A stretch of 37,017 nucleotides of DNA from contig CAZYJR010000040.1 in assembly GCA_964647905.1 (NCBI GenBank), positions 1-37,017 on the forward strand, in the 5' to 3' direction. A program made the translations under genes and the position numbers. A model generated the notes under the pieces. That model was not told the DNA's origin and searched no databases. It was given only the letters and a program-made list of their open reading frames with translations. Positions 1 through 8,439 of this stretch are shown here, one piece after another (position 1 is the first letter of the stretch; every line of letters starts with the position of its first letter). Source of the DNA: CAZYJR01 sp964647905 (GTDB lineage: Bacteria; Desulfobacterota; DSM-4660; Desulfatiglandales; HGW-15).

Positions 1-497
1 TGCGCGTCCACGGGAGAATCTCCGATGTAGAGGGCGTTTCGAGGCGAGATGCCGAAGTGCTCCAGGATCAGGAGGAGGCACTCAGGGTGGGGCTTGGGCC
101 GGGCCACGTCCAGGGAGGATATGACCACGTCGAAGTAGTCCGCCAATCCGTGCCGCTCCAGGACCGCGCCTATGGTGTTGCTGCGGTTGGTGGCTATGGC
201 CAGCCCGGTCTCGCGGCAAAGGCAGTCCAGGAGCTCCAGGAGGCCGGGCTCCATCACCATGTCCCGTATGAAGGGGGTGTAGTCCAACTCCCAGCGGTAG
301 GCCAGGGCCTCATCCGTATACGGCGTACCCTGGAATATGTGGCGTATGGATTCGTCCGCCGTGTGCATGTGTACATAGTCCACCTGGTCTTCGGGCATGG
401 GGGGAAGGCCGAAGTGGCTCCGTATGTGGTTGTAAAAGTTGATGTTGGCCTGCTTGGAGTCGAACAGGACGCCGTCGCAGTCAAAGATGACCGCCAT
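1..497 (-). CDS. HAD-family hydrolase, phosphoglycolate phosphatase-like (3' end outside window)
   Basis: This is a haloacid-dehalogenase superfamily phosphatase, reading leftward and cut off by the window edge at about residue 165. From the ATG at 497 the protein opens MAVIFDCDGVLFDS, which is HAD motif I with nucleophile and acid/base Asp 6 and 8. A motif II region (IATNRS), a motif III lysine (ARPKPHPE) and motif IV (YIGDSPVDA, just before the edge) follow in the expected order. A helical cap domain lies between motifs I and II, as in subclass I enzymes such as Gph and PpaX. The substrate is not readable from sequence; small sugar phosphates or phosphoglycolate are typical. It is divergent from nadB. 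Homopolymeric A/T flanks the start and no strong ribosome binding site is visible. Confidence 0.85.
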   Translation of the reverse strand, partial: MAVIFDCDGVLFDSKQANINFYNHIRSHFGLPPMPEDQVDYVHMHTADESIRHIFQGTPYTDEALAYRWELDYTPFIRDMVMEPGLLELLDCLCRETGLAIATNRSNTIGAVLERHGLADYFDVVISSLDVARPKPHPECLLLILEHFGISPRNALYIGDSPVDA

Positions 498-721
498 GGT
501 TTTTTTGCTTGTATCGGAGCCTGACAAGGCAGTACATTCCGGCAAGAGTCGATCCTCGCATAGGGTGGTTTGGAGCCTTCCGCGCCCTTCGTCATCCATG
601 AGCCCCTGCACCGGCGCGATGGGACCCGAGGGGTCTCCCGGCAGCAGGCCTTTAACTTAGAGAAGAACGAGGCTGGTGTCAACTCGTTCCATGGCGGTGC
701 TTTAGGGCCCTGGAGGTTCTT
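498..721. other. Divergent intergenic region HAD / nadB
   Basis: This 224-nt spacer lies between two divergent genes and must hold both promoters. I find no convincing consensus sigma-70 or sigma-54 element and no hairpin with a T-run. The nadB ribosome binding site (GGAGG, about 5 nt before ATG 722) is at the right edge. Short open frames here have no family resemblance and look spurious. Confidence 0.5.
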
Positions 722-2335
722 ATGGAAGTCCAGACGGACTACCTGGTGATCGGCAGCGGCATAGCCGGGCTTGTTTTCGCCCTGGAGGCGGCGGAGACCG
801 GTCAGGTGGTGGTAATAACAAAGAAAGAGCGCGCCGAGACCTCCACCAATTACGCGCAGGGGGGCATCGCTTCGGTCTTCGATCTGGAGGACAGCTTTGA
901 GCTCCATGTAAAGGACACCCTGGAGGCGGGCGACGGGCTCTGCCGGGAAGACGTGGTGCGCATGGTCGTCAGGGAAGGGCCGGGGAGGATACGCGAGCTC
1001 ATGGACCTGGGGGTCAACTTCTCCAGGCGGGAGGGGGTTTCGGAGGCCCTGGACCTGGGCAAGGAAGGCGGGCATTCCAGGCGCAGAATAGTCCACACAA
1101 AGGACCGTACAGGCCACGAGGTCGAACGAGCCCTCCTGGACAAGGTGGACGCCAACCCCAATATCTCCCTTTATGAAAACCATGTGGCCATTGATCTGCT
1201 CACCAAGACCAAGCTGGTCAAACGGGGCATTGTAACGTCGGAGACCACGGAGACCTGCTGGGGGGCTTACGTCCTGGACGCCGATGAGGGCCGGGTACTG
1301 ACTTTCCTGGCCAGGGTCACCGTGCTCTCCACCGGCGGCGCCGGGAAGGTTTACCTTTACACCAGCAACCCGGACATAGCTTCGGGAGACGGTGTGGCCA
1401 TCGGGTACCGCGCCGGGGTCAAGGTGGCGAATATGGAGTTCGTCCAGTTCCACCCCACCTGCCTCTTTCACCCCATGGCCAAGAACTTCCTCATCTCCGA
1501 GGCGGTCAGGGGCGAGGGCGGCATCCTGTTGGACGGCAAGGGCCGAAGGTTCATGGAGAGGTACCACCCCTTGAAGGAGCTGGCCTTCAGGGACGTGGTG
1601 GCCCGCTCAATCGACCAGGAGCTCAAGAGGAGCGGCGAGGAATGCGTATACCTTGATATAAGCCACAGGCCGAGTGATTTCGTCAAGAACCGCTTCCCCC
1701 ACATCTACGAGACATGCCTGGGATACGGGATCGACATCACCAAGGAACCCATACCCGTGGTACCGGCGGCCCACTACATGTGCGGGGGGCTGCTGACCGA
1801 TGCCGAAGCCCTTACCAACATAGACAACCTTTACGCCATAGGCGAGGTGGCCTGCACCGGGCTCCATGGGGCCAACCGCCTGGCCAGCAACTCGCTGCTG
1901 GAGGCCCTGGTATTCGCCAAGAGGGCCGCCGAACGCGCCGCCCGGGACATGGCCCAAAACCGCAAGAAGCCGCTCCCCTCCGCCCCGCTCTGGGATCCGG
2001 GCCATGCTACGGACAGCGAAGAGATGGTGGTGGTGACCCACAACTGGGACGAGATCCGTAGATTCATGTGGAATTATGTGGGGATCGTGCGCACGGACAA
2101 GAGACTGGAGCGCGCCAGGAACAGGATCGCCAACATCCAGGAGGAGATCAGGGAGTACTACTGGGATTTCCTGGTCACCAGCGACCTGCTCGAGCTGCGC
2201 AACCTGGCCATGGTGGCTGAGCTGATCATCACGTGCGCTCTTACCAGAAAGGAAAGCCGCGGACTCCACTACAACCTGGACCACCCCTCCAAGGACGACG
2301 CCAATTGGAAGAGGGACACGGTGGTATTGAAGTAG
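722..2335 (+). CDS. nadB: L-aspartate oxidase NadB
   Basis: NadB is the FAD-dependent enzyme that oxidises L-aspartate to iminoaspartate, the first step of de novo NAD synthesis. Iminoaspartate then goes to NadA. In anaerobes fumarate serves as electron acceptor instead of O2. The 537-residue length is normal. Visible features are the dinucleotide-binding GSGIAGL at 11-17, NYAQGGIA at 43-50, the flavin-domain stretches EFVQFHPT and SEAVRGEGG, the active-site region RDVVARSID, the HYMCGG loop, and the C-terminal GLHGANRLASNSLLEAL block shared with succinate dehydrogenase and fumarate reductase flavoproteins. Discrimination from SdhA/FrdA rests on length, the lack of an adjacent iron-sulfur subunit gene, and the NadB-like C-terminal helical domain. 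A strong GGAGG precedes the start. nadA and nadC are not in the window, so the gene appears to be monocistronic. It converges on the qrc operon with only 31 nt between stops. Confidence 0.93.
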   Translation: MEVQTDYLVIGSGIAGLVFALEAAETGQVVVITKKERAETSTNYAQGGIASVFDLEDSFELHVKDTLEAGDGLCREDVVRMVVREGPGRIRELMDLGVNFSRREGVSEALDLGKEGGHSRRRIVHTKDRTGHEVERALLDKVDANPNISLYENHVAIDLLTKTKLVKRGIVTSETTETCWGAYVLDADEGRVLTFLARVTVLSTGGAGKVYLYTSNPDIASGDGVAIGYRAGVKVANMEFVQFHPTCLFHPMAKNFLISEAVRGEGGILLDGKGRRFMERYHPLKELAFRDVVARSIDQELKRSGEECVYLDISHRPSDFVKNRFPHIYETCLGYGIDITKEPIPVVPAAHYMCGGLLTDAEALTNIDNLYAIGEVACTGLHGANRLASNSLLEALVFAKRAAERAARDMAQNRKKPLPSAPLWDPGHATDSEEMVVVTHNWDEIRRFMWNYVGIVRTDKRLERARNRIANIQEEIREYYWDFLVTSDLLELRNLAMVAELIITCALTRKESRGLHYNLDHPSKDDANWKRDTVVLK

Positions 2336-2366
2336 CGCGGCCTTGAAACCGCCGGCCCGCCGCCGT

Positions 2367-2558
2367 TCAGTACTCGGAATATCTCTTCCTGTAGGGAATC
2401 TCCGGCGGGGCCTTATCCTCCTCAGCCTCCAGGTCCATCCAGGTCTTCAGCACGGTGTAGACCAGACCGCTGCCTATGATGACCAAGGCCAGGTAGAGGA
2501 GCCCCATGAATATGAGGTAGTCCGCGTTCCAGTACCATTCGAACGAAAACGGAGTCAT
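2367..2558 (-). CDS. Small single-span membrane protein at the end of the qrc operon
   Basis: This is a 63-residue protein of unrecognised family. It has a short aromatic N-terminus, one hydrophobic helix at roughly residues 13-38 (LIFMGLLYLALVIIGSGLVY), and a charged C-terminal tail (EAEEDK...PYRKRYSEY). AAGGAG lies 8 nt before the ATG. The gene begins only 12 nt after the qrcD stop, so it is almost certainly co-transcribed and translationally coupled. The size and topology resemble small accessory subunits of respiratory complexes (CcoQ- or ActF-like in general form only). I infer a fifth, structural or assembly, subunit of the Qrc complex; the described Desulfovibrio Qrc has four subunits. 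No cofactor-binding residues are visible. Confidence 0.75.
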   Translation of the reverse strand: MTPFSFEWYWNADYLIFMGLLYLALVIIGSGLVYTVLKTWMDLEAEEDKAPPEIPYRKRYSEY

Positions 2559-2570
2559 CTCAAACGCTCC

Positions 2571-3815
2571 TTATGATGCATAGAGGGCCGGATTGAGCTC
2601 CTTCTCCTTGGGAAAAACCGGGAGGTACCGGTAGGAGAGGGAGAACAACAGGAATCCGTAGCCCACCACCGCCATGGCTATACCCCATTCCTGCCAGGTG
2701 GGCAGGTAACTCCAGAAACGGTCAAAGGGCATGACCGGGATTGCCAGGGTCGCCACGATGAAGACGAATCGGTTCAAGACGATTCCCGTGCAGTTCATGA
2801 GACACGCCAGTATAAGCCACCCGGTGTTCGCCCTGGCCTTGGGAATCATCAGGATCACCGCGGGTATGATTCCGAAGACGCCTATCTCGGCTATTATCAT
2901 CCACACACCGTAAGGCCCCTCCTTGAAAAAGTCCATGAAGGTAAGCCCGGCGGACGGCACCGTGGTCTTGGCCCATACTATGGTATCGATGATCTTTAAG
3001 ACCAAGTAGCCGGAGAGCAGCCAGGCCGAGATCTTGGCCAGGAGCTGGACCGCGTTGTCAGGAACCAGCTTCTTCCGGGTAACCGCCTCGGCCAGTTTGG
3101 TGCAGAGTATTGTAAAGCAGGGGCCGGCCGCTATGGCCGAGAACACGAACAGGAAGAAGGTGGTGGGCCATACGTAGAAATCCCAGCGCTCGGCGAATGG
3201 CCGGGCGTACATCACTCCGAACATCCCGCCCAGGGATCCCTGGTGGAAGAAGGACAGGAACGCCCCGGTCGCAGCGAACACCCCCATTATGTGGTGGAGG
3301 TTGTGCCCGAAGAGCTTGAGCTCCCTGACCTCCTGGATCTTGCGGTTCTCCAGTATGATCGGGACGTACTCTACGGCCAATACGGCCAGATAACAGGCGA
3401 TGCAGAAAGACACCTCGGTCAGCATGGAGTGGACGTTCGCGTGCCAAAAGATGAACCACCCCCTGATGGGCTGACCGATGTCGATCCCGAGCATGGCGAT
3501 CGCGCCCGAGTAACAGATGAAGCCTATGATCACCGCAGCATTGATTATCGACTTCAGCTCTTTCCTGCCTATTACGTAGGTGAGGAAGCCCGTGAAAAAG
3601 GCCCCGGCACCCAGCGCTATCACAGCCAGGTCGAAGACGATCCAGAGGGCGAATGCGAAGATGTTGCTCATGTTGGTCTGGTTCAGCCCCTTCCACAGGC
3701 AAAGAAAGGCGCTCAGCCCTCCCCAGGCCAAGAGCGCCAGCCACGGCAGGGTCCAGAGGAAGAAGACCTTATGCGAGCAACGCTTCGTTCCTTCCGGGAA
3801 AAGAGCCGCATCCAT
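2571..3815 (-). CDS. qrcD: Qrc complex integral membrane subunit QrcD (NrfD family)
   Basis: This 414-residue polytopic protein of the NrfD/PsrC family has about ten hydrophobic segments from residue 20 to 400. It is the quinone-interacting membrane anchor. The sequence includes ionisable and aromatic residues inside helices (for example WHANVHSMLTEVSFC and HNLHHIMGVFAATGAFLSFFHQGSLGG) of the kind that line the quinone pocket and putative proton path in NrfD proteins. GGAGG precedes ATG 3815. It follows qrcC with a 34-nt gap and precedes the small membrane protein. NrfD proteins occur in several complexes (Psr, Dms, Act, Hmc, Tmc, Qrc). The assignment to Qrc comes from the gene order multihaem cytochrome - Mo-family subunit - FeS subunit - NrfD, which fits menaquinone reduction by periplasmic electrons. 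Confidence 0.9.
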   Translation of the reverse strand: MDAALFPEGTKRCSHKVFFLWTLPWLALLAWGGLSAFLCLWKGLNQTNMSNIFAFALWIVFDLAVIALGAGAFFTGFLTYVIGRKELKSIINAAVIIGFICYSGAIAMLGIDIGQPIRGWFIFWHANVHSMLTEVSFCIACYLAVLAVEYVPIILENRKIQEVRELKLFGHNLHHIMGVFAATGAFLSFFHQGSLGGMFGVMYARPFAERWDFYVWPTTFFLFVFSAIAAGPCFTILCTKLAEAVTRKKLVPDNAVQLLAKISAWLLSGYLVLKIIDTIVWAKTTVPSAGLTFMDFFKEGPYGVWMIIAEIGVFGIIPAVILMIPKARANTGWLILACLMNCTGIVLNRFVFIVATLAIPVMPFDRFWSYLPTWQEWGIAMAVVGYGFLLFSLSYRYLPVFPKEKELNPALYAS

Positions 3816-3849
3816 TTATCTCTACCTCCTGATCAACCGCAAAGTGATC

Positions 3850-4617
3850 CTATAAGGGTTTAAATTCGCCGGGCAGATAATTGTCCGCCATCTTCCTGAC
3901 CCAGTCCTTGCTCGAGATGTAGTAGACCTTGGGCTCCGTGCCCAGGCGCTCGAGGAGCCTGAAGGCGTACTTGCCCTTGCTCAGCTCGGAGACCCGGTGC
4001 CCGGGGTTGTTCAGGTCCCCGAAGGTAATGGCCTGGGCGGGGCAGGCCTCGGCGCAGGCGGTTATGTACTCCCCCTCCTCCAGCTCCCTGCGGCCCTCGG
4101 CATAGGCTTGGTTCTTGGCCCGCATCAATCGGTGGTGACAGAAAGAGCACTTCTCCACCACGCCCCTCATACGAACCGAGACCTCCGGAGAGAGATACCG
4201 TTCCGTGCCTTTGGGGAAGTAACCGTCCCACCAGTTGAAATACCTGGCGTGATAAGGGCAGGCCGCCTGGCAATATCTGCATCCTATGCACCGGGTGTAT
4301 ATCTGGCTGACTATGCCTGTTTCCGGATCCACGTCCGTTGCGGTCGGCGGGCAGACCGATACACAGGGCGTGTGATGGTCACAGTGCATGCAGGGCCTGG
4401 GGAAGTAGCAGACCTCCGTGTCGGGGAACGGCTTCCCGTTGGTCACCTTGAAGAGCTCCATCCATGCGATTCCCCTCTCCTTGTCCGTCTCGTCCTTGAT
4501 CACCGAGAGGTTGTTCTCCGCGGAACAGGCGACCGTGCAGGTCCCGCAGCCCGTGCACTTGTCCAGATTGATCACCATGCCGTATTTGTACTTCCCGTGG
4601 CCGTGTTCCTTATTCAT
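3850..4617 (-). CDS. qrcC: Qrc complex iron-sulfur subunit QrcC
   Basis: This is a four-cluster ferredoxin-type electron-transfer subunit of the NrfC/PhsB/DmsB family. Numbered from the ATG at 4617 (255 residues), sixteen cysteines fall in four blocks: 21/24/27/31, 76/79/85/89, 110/113/116/120 and 157/160/188/192. They could ligate four cubane-type clusters, one of which is commonly [3Fe-4S] in the family. There is no signal peptide. In the family the subunit is carried outside by the Tat substrate partner QrcB. A TTG six codons upstream (4635) is an alternative start, but the ATG has a better-placed GGGG and is preferred. The start lies 49 nt after the qrcB stop. The role is to pass electrons from QrcB/QrcA towards QrcD and menaquinone. 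Confidence 0.9.
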   Translation of the reverse strand: MNKEHGHGKYKYGMVINLDKCTGCGTCTVACSAENNLSVIKDETDKERGIAWMELFKVTNGKPFPDTEVCYFPRPCMHCDHHTPCVSVCPPTATDVDPETGIVSQIYTRCIGCRYCQAACPYHARYFNWWDGYFPKGTERYLSPEVSVRMRGVVEKCSFCHHRLMRAKNQAYAEGRRELEEGEYITACAEACPAQAITFGDLNNPGHRVSELSKGKYAFRLLERLGTEPKVYYISSKDWVRKMADNYLPGEFKPL

Positions 4618-4666
4618 TCCATAACCCCGTTTCAAAAGATCACAGGGAAGAAGCAGGCGGCGAGAC

Positions 4667-7099
4667 CTATGCCTTTCTCACCTTGACCGGCGTCTTCCAC
4701 CACACCATGTGCCCGCTGACCGGATCGCTCACCGGCACAACCACGTCCATGGGGTTTACGCCCTTGCCCTTTTGGTAAATCCCGTATGCGGTATGGCCGA
4801 AGCCCATGGGTAGATATGCACAACCGGGCATGGCCCCTTCAAAGAGGTGCACCCGGGCCCCCACATCGCCGCTCCCGGTCTCCAGCCTCACCCGGTCCCC
4901 CTCGGCCAGCCCCAACCGCCGGGCCGTCTCGGGGTTGATCTCCACGAAGGACTCGTCCTTTCTGAGCTGGTGGTCGAACAGGGTCTTTGTAAGAAAAGGC
5001 GGGTTGGGGAGCCAGCCCGTGGACACGTTGAACAGCTCGTAGGGGACCAGCGTGAGTAGCTCTTCTCCCCGCTCTCCGCCGATTTCCTCATAGTGGGGCA
5101 TCAGGGCCTCGTCTCCGCCGGCCCCGAGTCCCAGATCCTTGCCCGAGGACTCCGTGAGCGCCTCTTCCATGCGGCTGCTGGCGAGCTCGAGCTTGCCCGT
5201 GGGCGTCTTGAAGCAGTTGAACCAGTTAAAGAAGTCATGGGTGGGCCTGTACCAGAGTCCCCCTTCCCGGAGCTTGTCCCAGAGCTCGTCCGCGTCCTTG
5301 TAGTCCGCATTGAACGCCCGCCCTCGGGCGAAGCCCTCCCAGGGAGGCGTGGATCGGTCCCAGGAGGTGAGGCCGGCCGTATTCATCAGGCCCTCCACCC
5401 GCTCCCTTAGCGCCGGTTCAAAGCCCTTCCATGGAAAGGCCTCCGAGACCGGCGGGCCGATCTTCTTGGCCATAGCGATCACTGTGTCCCCTGCGTGCCT
5501 GGTGGCGTAAACCGGTCTGACCACCGGCTTCGAAAGCCCCAGCATGGGGTACTGAAGCCCGACCGGCCAGACCACCTCCTCCAGCTTCTCCAGGCAGGTT
5601 TGGTCCGGCAGTATCAAGTCCGCCATGGCGGCGGTCTCGTCCTGGAACGGGCTGAAGCTCACGATGAAGGGGATCTTCTCGAGGGCCTTCCTGAACACGC
5701 CCCCGGGCAGGTTATAGGCGGGGTTGGAGGCGAAGATCAGAAGGGTATCCACCGCGGGTCCCTCTTCGGCCAGGACGGCAGCGGCGAAATCGCCCGGCAG
5801 CGATTCCGTGAACGGGGCCCCCGCCCTTCCGGCCCCGTCCACCCGGCCTCTCGCCAGACCGGCCGCGGCCGCCGGGTCCGGCTCCACCGGCCTCCAGGGT
5901 TTTAGGGGCAGGGGCTCTTGGACGATCACCCCTCCCGGCTTGTTGATATTCCCTTTGAGGGCGTTGAGGCTCTGGACGGCCATGCACTCCAGTAGACTCC
6001 CGTTCAGATCGCCCTTGCCCTTGCCGTACATTGCCATCGGGGACCTGGACCGCCCGAAGTCCCTGGCCAGGGAGACTATTCTCTCCGCCTTCACACCGGT
6101 TATCTTTTCCACTTCATCGGGCGGGTACTTCTCCAGGACCATGGACTTGAAGCCCCTCCTCTCCCCCCCGCCCGGGCCGGTCCAGTCGTGATAGCCGTGT
6201 GTGTGATTGGAGAGGAAAGACCCGTCCACCAGGTCTTCACTGATGAGCACATGAGCGATGCCCAACGCAAGGGCCGCCTCGGTGCCCGGCCTGGGCGTCA
6301 CCCATGCATCGGCCTTGGAGGCCGTGTCGGAGGCCCTGGACTCCACCTGGACCACTCTGGGGGCCTTCTTCCCCTGGTCTTGATGCCGGCGGCCCCAGGC
6401 GTCGATCACACGGCCCGGAGCCCCCCATCCCTCGATAAGGGCGCAGCCGAAGCTCAAAATGAAATCGGAGTTCTCCATGTCATATGCCATGGGGCCCTCG
6501 GTGCCCTGCATGAGCATGTTCGCAACGGCATAGGTATCCTCTATGGTGGGCATCCGCATGTAGTTGGGGCTTCCCACCGCCTCCAGCAGGCGCCGAACCA
6601 ACAGGGACATGGTGCTCCAGCGGCGGTTCCCGTCCACCGCTGCCAGGGCCTCGGGCCGGTCGTTGCTCCTCAGCCCGGCTATCCTCCCGGCAACGGTCTC
6701 CAGTGCCTCTTTCCAGGAAATATCGGCGAATTCCCCCGCCCCTCTGGGCCCCACGCGCTTCATCGGGCCGGTGAACCGTATGGTCTCGTCGTATAGGAGC
6801 TGCAGCCCGCCCGCTCCCAGCGGACAAATTCCGCCGGGATTCACCGGGTAGTCCGTCCGCCCCTCGATCTTTACCGCCCTTTCGTCCACCTTGCGGACCT
6901 CGATACCGCATCCCCCCGGGCAGAGACCGCACACCGACTTTTCATGATGGAACCTGCCCGTAGTGGGGACAGGGACCCACGGCCAATTCTGGGTCCAGAT
7001 GGCGATGTCGTCCATCAGCTTCCACGGAAGCGGTGTCATGTGGATTCCAGCGGCCCCGCCGACCAGGAACTGAACGAAATTCCTTCTGGTGATCTCCAT
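4667..7099 (-). CDS. qrcB: Qrc complex molybdopterin-oxidoreductase-family subunit QrcB
   Basis: This is a large (810-residue) subunit of the DMSO-reductase superfamily. The preferred start is ATG 7099, which opens MEITRRNFVQFLVGGAAG, a twin-arginine signal. An upstream ATG at 7141 would place 14 unlikely residues before it. A [4Fe-4S] site with CX2CX3CX27C spacing uses Cys 57, 60, 64 and 92. The residues after the last cysteine read CPLGAG, without the Lys that usually follows as C-x-K-G in molybdenum enzymes. I see no obvious Cys, Sec or Ser metal ligand in the usual place, which fits published Qrc work describing QrcB as lacking a molybdenum cofactor. Its role there is electron transfer and scaffolding rather than catalysis. 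A formate dehydrogenase or thiosulfate reductase is the alternative, but gene order argues against it. Confidence 0.88.
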   Translation of the reverse strand: MEITRRNFVQFLVGGAAGIHMTPLPWKLMDDIAIWTQNWPWVPVPTTGRFHHEKSVCGLCPGGCGIEVRKVDERAVKIEGRTDYPVNPGGICPLGAGGLQLLYDETIRFTGPMKRVGPRGAGEFADISWKEALETVAGRIAGLRSNDRPEALAAVDGNRRWSTMSLLVRRLLEAVGSPNYMRMPTIEDTYAVANMLMQGTEGPMAYDMENSDFILSFGCALIEGWGAPGRVIDAWGRRHQDQGKKAPRVVQVESRASDTASKADAWVTPRPGTEAALALGIAHVLISEDLVDGSFLSNHTHGYHDWTGPGGGERRGFKSMVLEKYPPDEVEKITGVKAERIVSLARDFGRSRSPMAMYGKGKGDLNGSLLECMAVQSLNALKGNINKPGGVIVQEPLPLKPWRPVEPDPAAAAGLARGRVDGAGRAGAPFTESLPGDFAAAVLAEEGPAVDTLLIFASNPAYNLPGGVFRKALEKIPFIVSFSPFQDETAAMADLILPDQTCLEKLEEVVWPVGLQYPMLGLSKPVVRPVYATRHAGDTVIAMAKKIGPPVSEAFPWKGFEPALRERVEGLMNTAGLTSWDRSTPPWEGFARGRAFNADYKDADELWDKLREGGLWYRPTHDFFNWFNCFKTPTGKLELASSRMEEALTESSGKDLGLGAGGDEALMPHYEEIGGERGEELLTLVPYELFNVSTGWLPNPPFLTKTLFDHQLRKDESFVEINPETARRLGLAEGDRVRLETGSGDVGARVHLFEGAMPGCAYLPMGFGHTAYGIYQKGKGVNPMDVVVPVSDPVSGHMVWWKTPVKVRKA

Positions 7100-7182
7100 G
7101 GCTCTTTTCCCCTTGCTTTGGGACGGTGCTATAATAACCAATACCTATATGCTTCGTGTATTTTGTTCAGCATTTACAGGAT

Positions 7183-7896
7183 TTACTTATGGCACACGAA
7201 GCACGCATTATTTTCTTCATGACCCATTTCCGTGTGGCACTCTGCACAGTCGTCCATTTTCATCCGGTCCCAGGTGTTGACTTTGTACCCGGCGATATTC
7301 CGACCCCATATGTCTATGCTGTAGCCGGTGAGCCGGTTCTCCTTGTAGACCTTGAGCTCTTCGGATTGACCGTGATCTCCATGACAGGTACCGCACTCCA
7401 CCCCTCCCATCTTTACATGGGCGATGTGCGAGAAGTAAACGCAGTCAGGCTGCCTGGAGTAAACCAGCCATGGGATCTCTTTGCCTTCGGCCACATACTC
7501 GGTGAGGAAGATCTTCTCGTCTTCCGTCTCGGTGTAAGGGAACTCCGGGTCGTCATGGCACATGGTGCATGTATCCAGCTTCGGAATCCCCACAAAGGTT
7601 CCGTCTTCGCGGAAGTAGTGGCAATACATGCACACCTCGAGCTCGGTCTCCCCCTCGATGCCGATATCCGGGTTGGTATGGACCACGTGGCTGAAGTTGA
7701 AGGGCTGTTCCTGGCTGGAGTAGAGCGCCATGGGGAAGATCACCCACCCGGCCAGGAGCGCCGGTACCAGCCCCGCCAGAAAAAAGAGCCAGCCCTTCAG
7801 GGAGAACGGGGGCAGGAAAGTGGAATTCAGGAGCCCACCCCTCTCGCCGGACGCGCCCTGCCGGGACTTCTCAGAGGCATTCGCTTGATTTTCCAT
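7183..7896 (-). CDS. qrcA: Qrc complex membrane-anchored multihaem cytochrome c QrcA
   Basis: This 237-residue class III-like cytochrome c is the entry point for electrons from the soluble tetrahaem cytochrome c3 pool. A cytoplasmic N-tail of about 35 residues precedes one transmembrane anchor (about 35-57, GWLFFLAGLVPALLAGWVIF). The periplasmic part carries five CXXCH haem-binding motifs at 89-93, 110-114, 168-172, 217-221 and 232-236. FSHVVH (68-73) and FSHIAH (155-160) look like distal-ligand helices. Cys152 (PDCVYFSH) is an isolated cysteine that could hold a further haem. The gene is the first of the operon, with AGAGGG about 9 nt before ATG 7896 and a promoter at 7962-7990. About 83 nt separate it from qrcB. 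Confidence 0.9.
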   Translation of the reverse strand: MENQANASEKSRQGASGERGGLLNSTFLPPFSLKGWLFFLAGLVPALLAGWVIFPMALYSSQEQPFNFSHVVHTNPDIGIEGETELEVCMYCHYFREDGTFVGIPKLDTCTMCHDDPEFPYTETEDEKIFLTEYVAEGKEIPWLVYSRQPDCVYFSHIAHVKMGGVECGTCHGDHGQSEELKVYKENRLTGYSIDIWGRNIAGYKVNTWDRMKMDDCAECHTEMGHEENNACFVCHK

Positions 7897-7961
7897 ACGG
7901 TAAACCCTCTTGATACGGAATGGAACGAACGTTACCGGAAAGGCCCAACAATTGTCTTGCG

Positions 7962-7990
7962 TATTTACCTGCTGGCCTGTCCTTTGTCAA
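7962..7990 (-). promoter_or_regulatory. Putative sigma-70 promoter of the qrc operon
   Basis: On the minus strand TTGACA (7990-7985) is followed after 17 nt by TAAATA (7967-7962). The -35 box is a perfect consensus and the -10 box is partial. Transcription would begin near 7955, giving a leader of about 60 nt before qrcA. The position between rpsU and qrcA supports an independent qrc transcript. Confidence 0.55.
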
Positions 7991-8213
7991 GGAAAAATGC
8001 CCGGTGGCGATTGCGGAAAGCACCGACAAATCGGCATCTTCGAAGGTGGCCGGCGTCTCGGGCGGGAAGAAACCAAGGCGGATAATGGCGGGAGGGCCGA
8101 GCCTGCCCGGGCAAGGGCATCCCCGGGCAGGACCCGGAGATGCCGTGAGGTTAGTGCCCATCCATAAATGCCTTATGGCCACTACCGGGTTAACAGGGCG
8201 GCGATCCAGTGGG
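7991..8213. other. Spacer between rpsU and the qrc promoter, with a perfect inverted repeat
   Basis: No gene is visible here. The main structure is a perfect 10-bp inverted repeat, CCTGCCCGGG / CCCGGGCAGG, at 8102-8111 and 8122-8131 with a 10-nt loop, lying downstream of rpsU. It could slow or end rpsU transcription, but neither strand has a T-run after it, so I do not call it an intrinsic terminator. Confidence 0.5.
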
Positions 8214-8417
8214 TCAACGTGAACGCATTGAGCTGTACTTCTTCATGCGCTTGCGGCGCCTCTTGGCGGCCTTGGCCTGTTTCTTCTTCTTTGCGACGCT
8301 CGGCTTGTCATAGAACCGACGCTCCTTTATCTCGGAGAAAAAGCCCTCCTTGGTAAGCTTCTTCTTTAGGTCCTTGATCGCCTTTTCTATCTGATTGTTC
8401 TGCACAATGACTTTCAT
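8214..8417 (-). CDS. rpsU: 30S ribosomal protein S21
   Basis: This 67-residue basic protein starts MKVIVQNNQIEKAIKDLKKK and ends in a lysine/arginine-rich tail (KKKKQAKAAKRRRKRMKK), the usual form of bS21. S21 sits near the anti-Shine-Dalgarno end of 16S rRNA and promotes initiation on natural messages. A strong GAGGGAAGAG lies just before the ATG. It is not followed by dnaG/rpoD as in gammaproteobacteria; the next gene downstream is the separate qrc operon. Upstream lie about 490 nt of apparently structured non-coding sequence that may be its leader. Confidence 0.93.
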   Translation of the reverse strand: MKVIVQNNQIEKAIKDLKKKLTKEGFFSEIKERRFYDKPSVAKKKKQAKAAKRRRKRMKKYSSMRSR

Positions 8418-8439
8418 ATACTCTTCCCTCTCTCAGGAC

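Noticed and set aside
4667..7896. Reading the Mo-family operon as formate dehydrogenase, thiosulfate reductase or Act complex
   Set aside because: Gene order, the anchored pentahaem cytochrome, the missing metal ligand and the single NrfD fit Qrc better. Act would carry additional ActD/E/F genes and a second NrfD.
8102..8131. Perfect 10-bp palindrome as rpsU terminator
   Set aside because: No T-run follows on either strand, so it is reported only as an inverted repeat.
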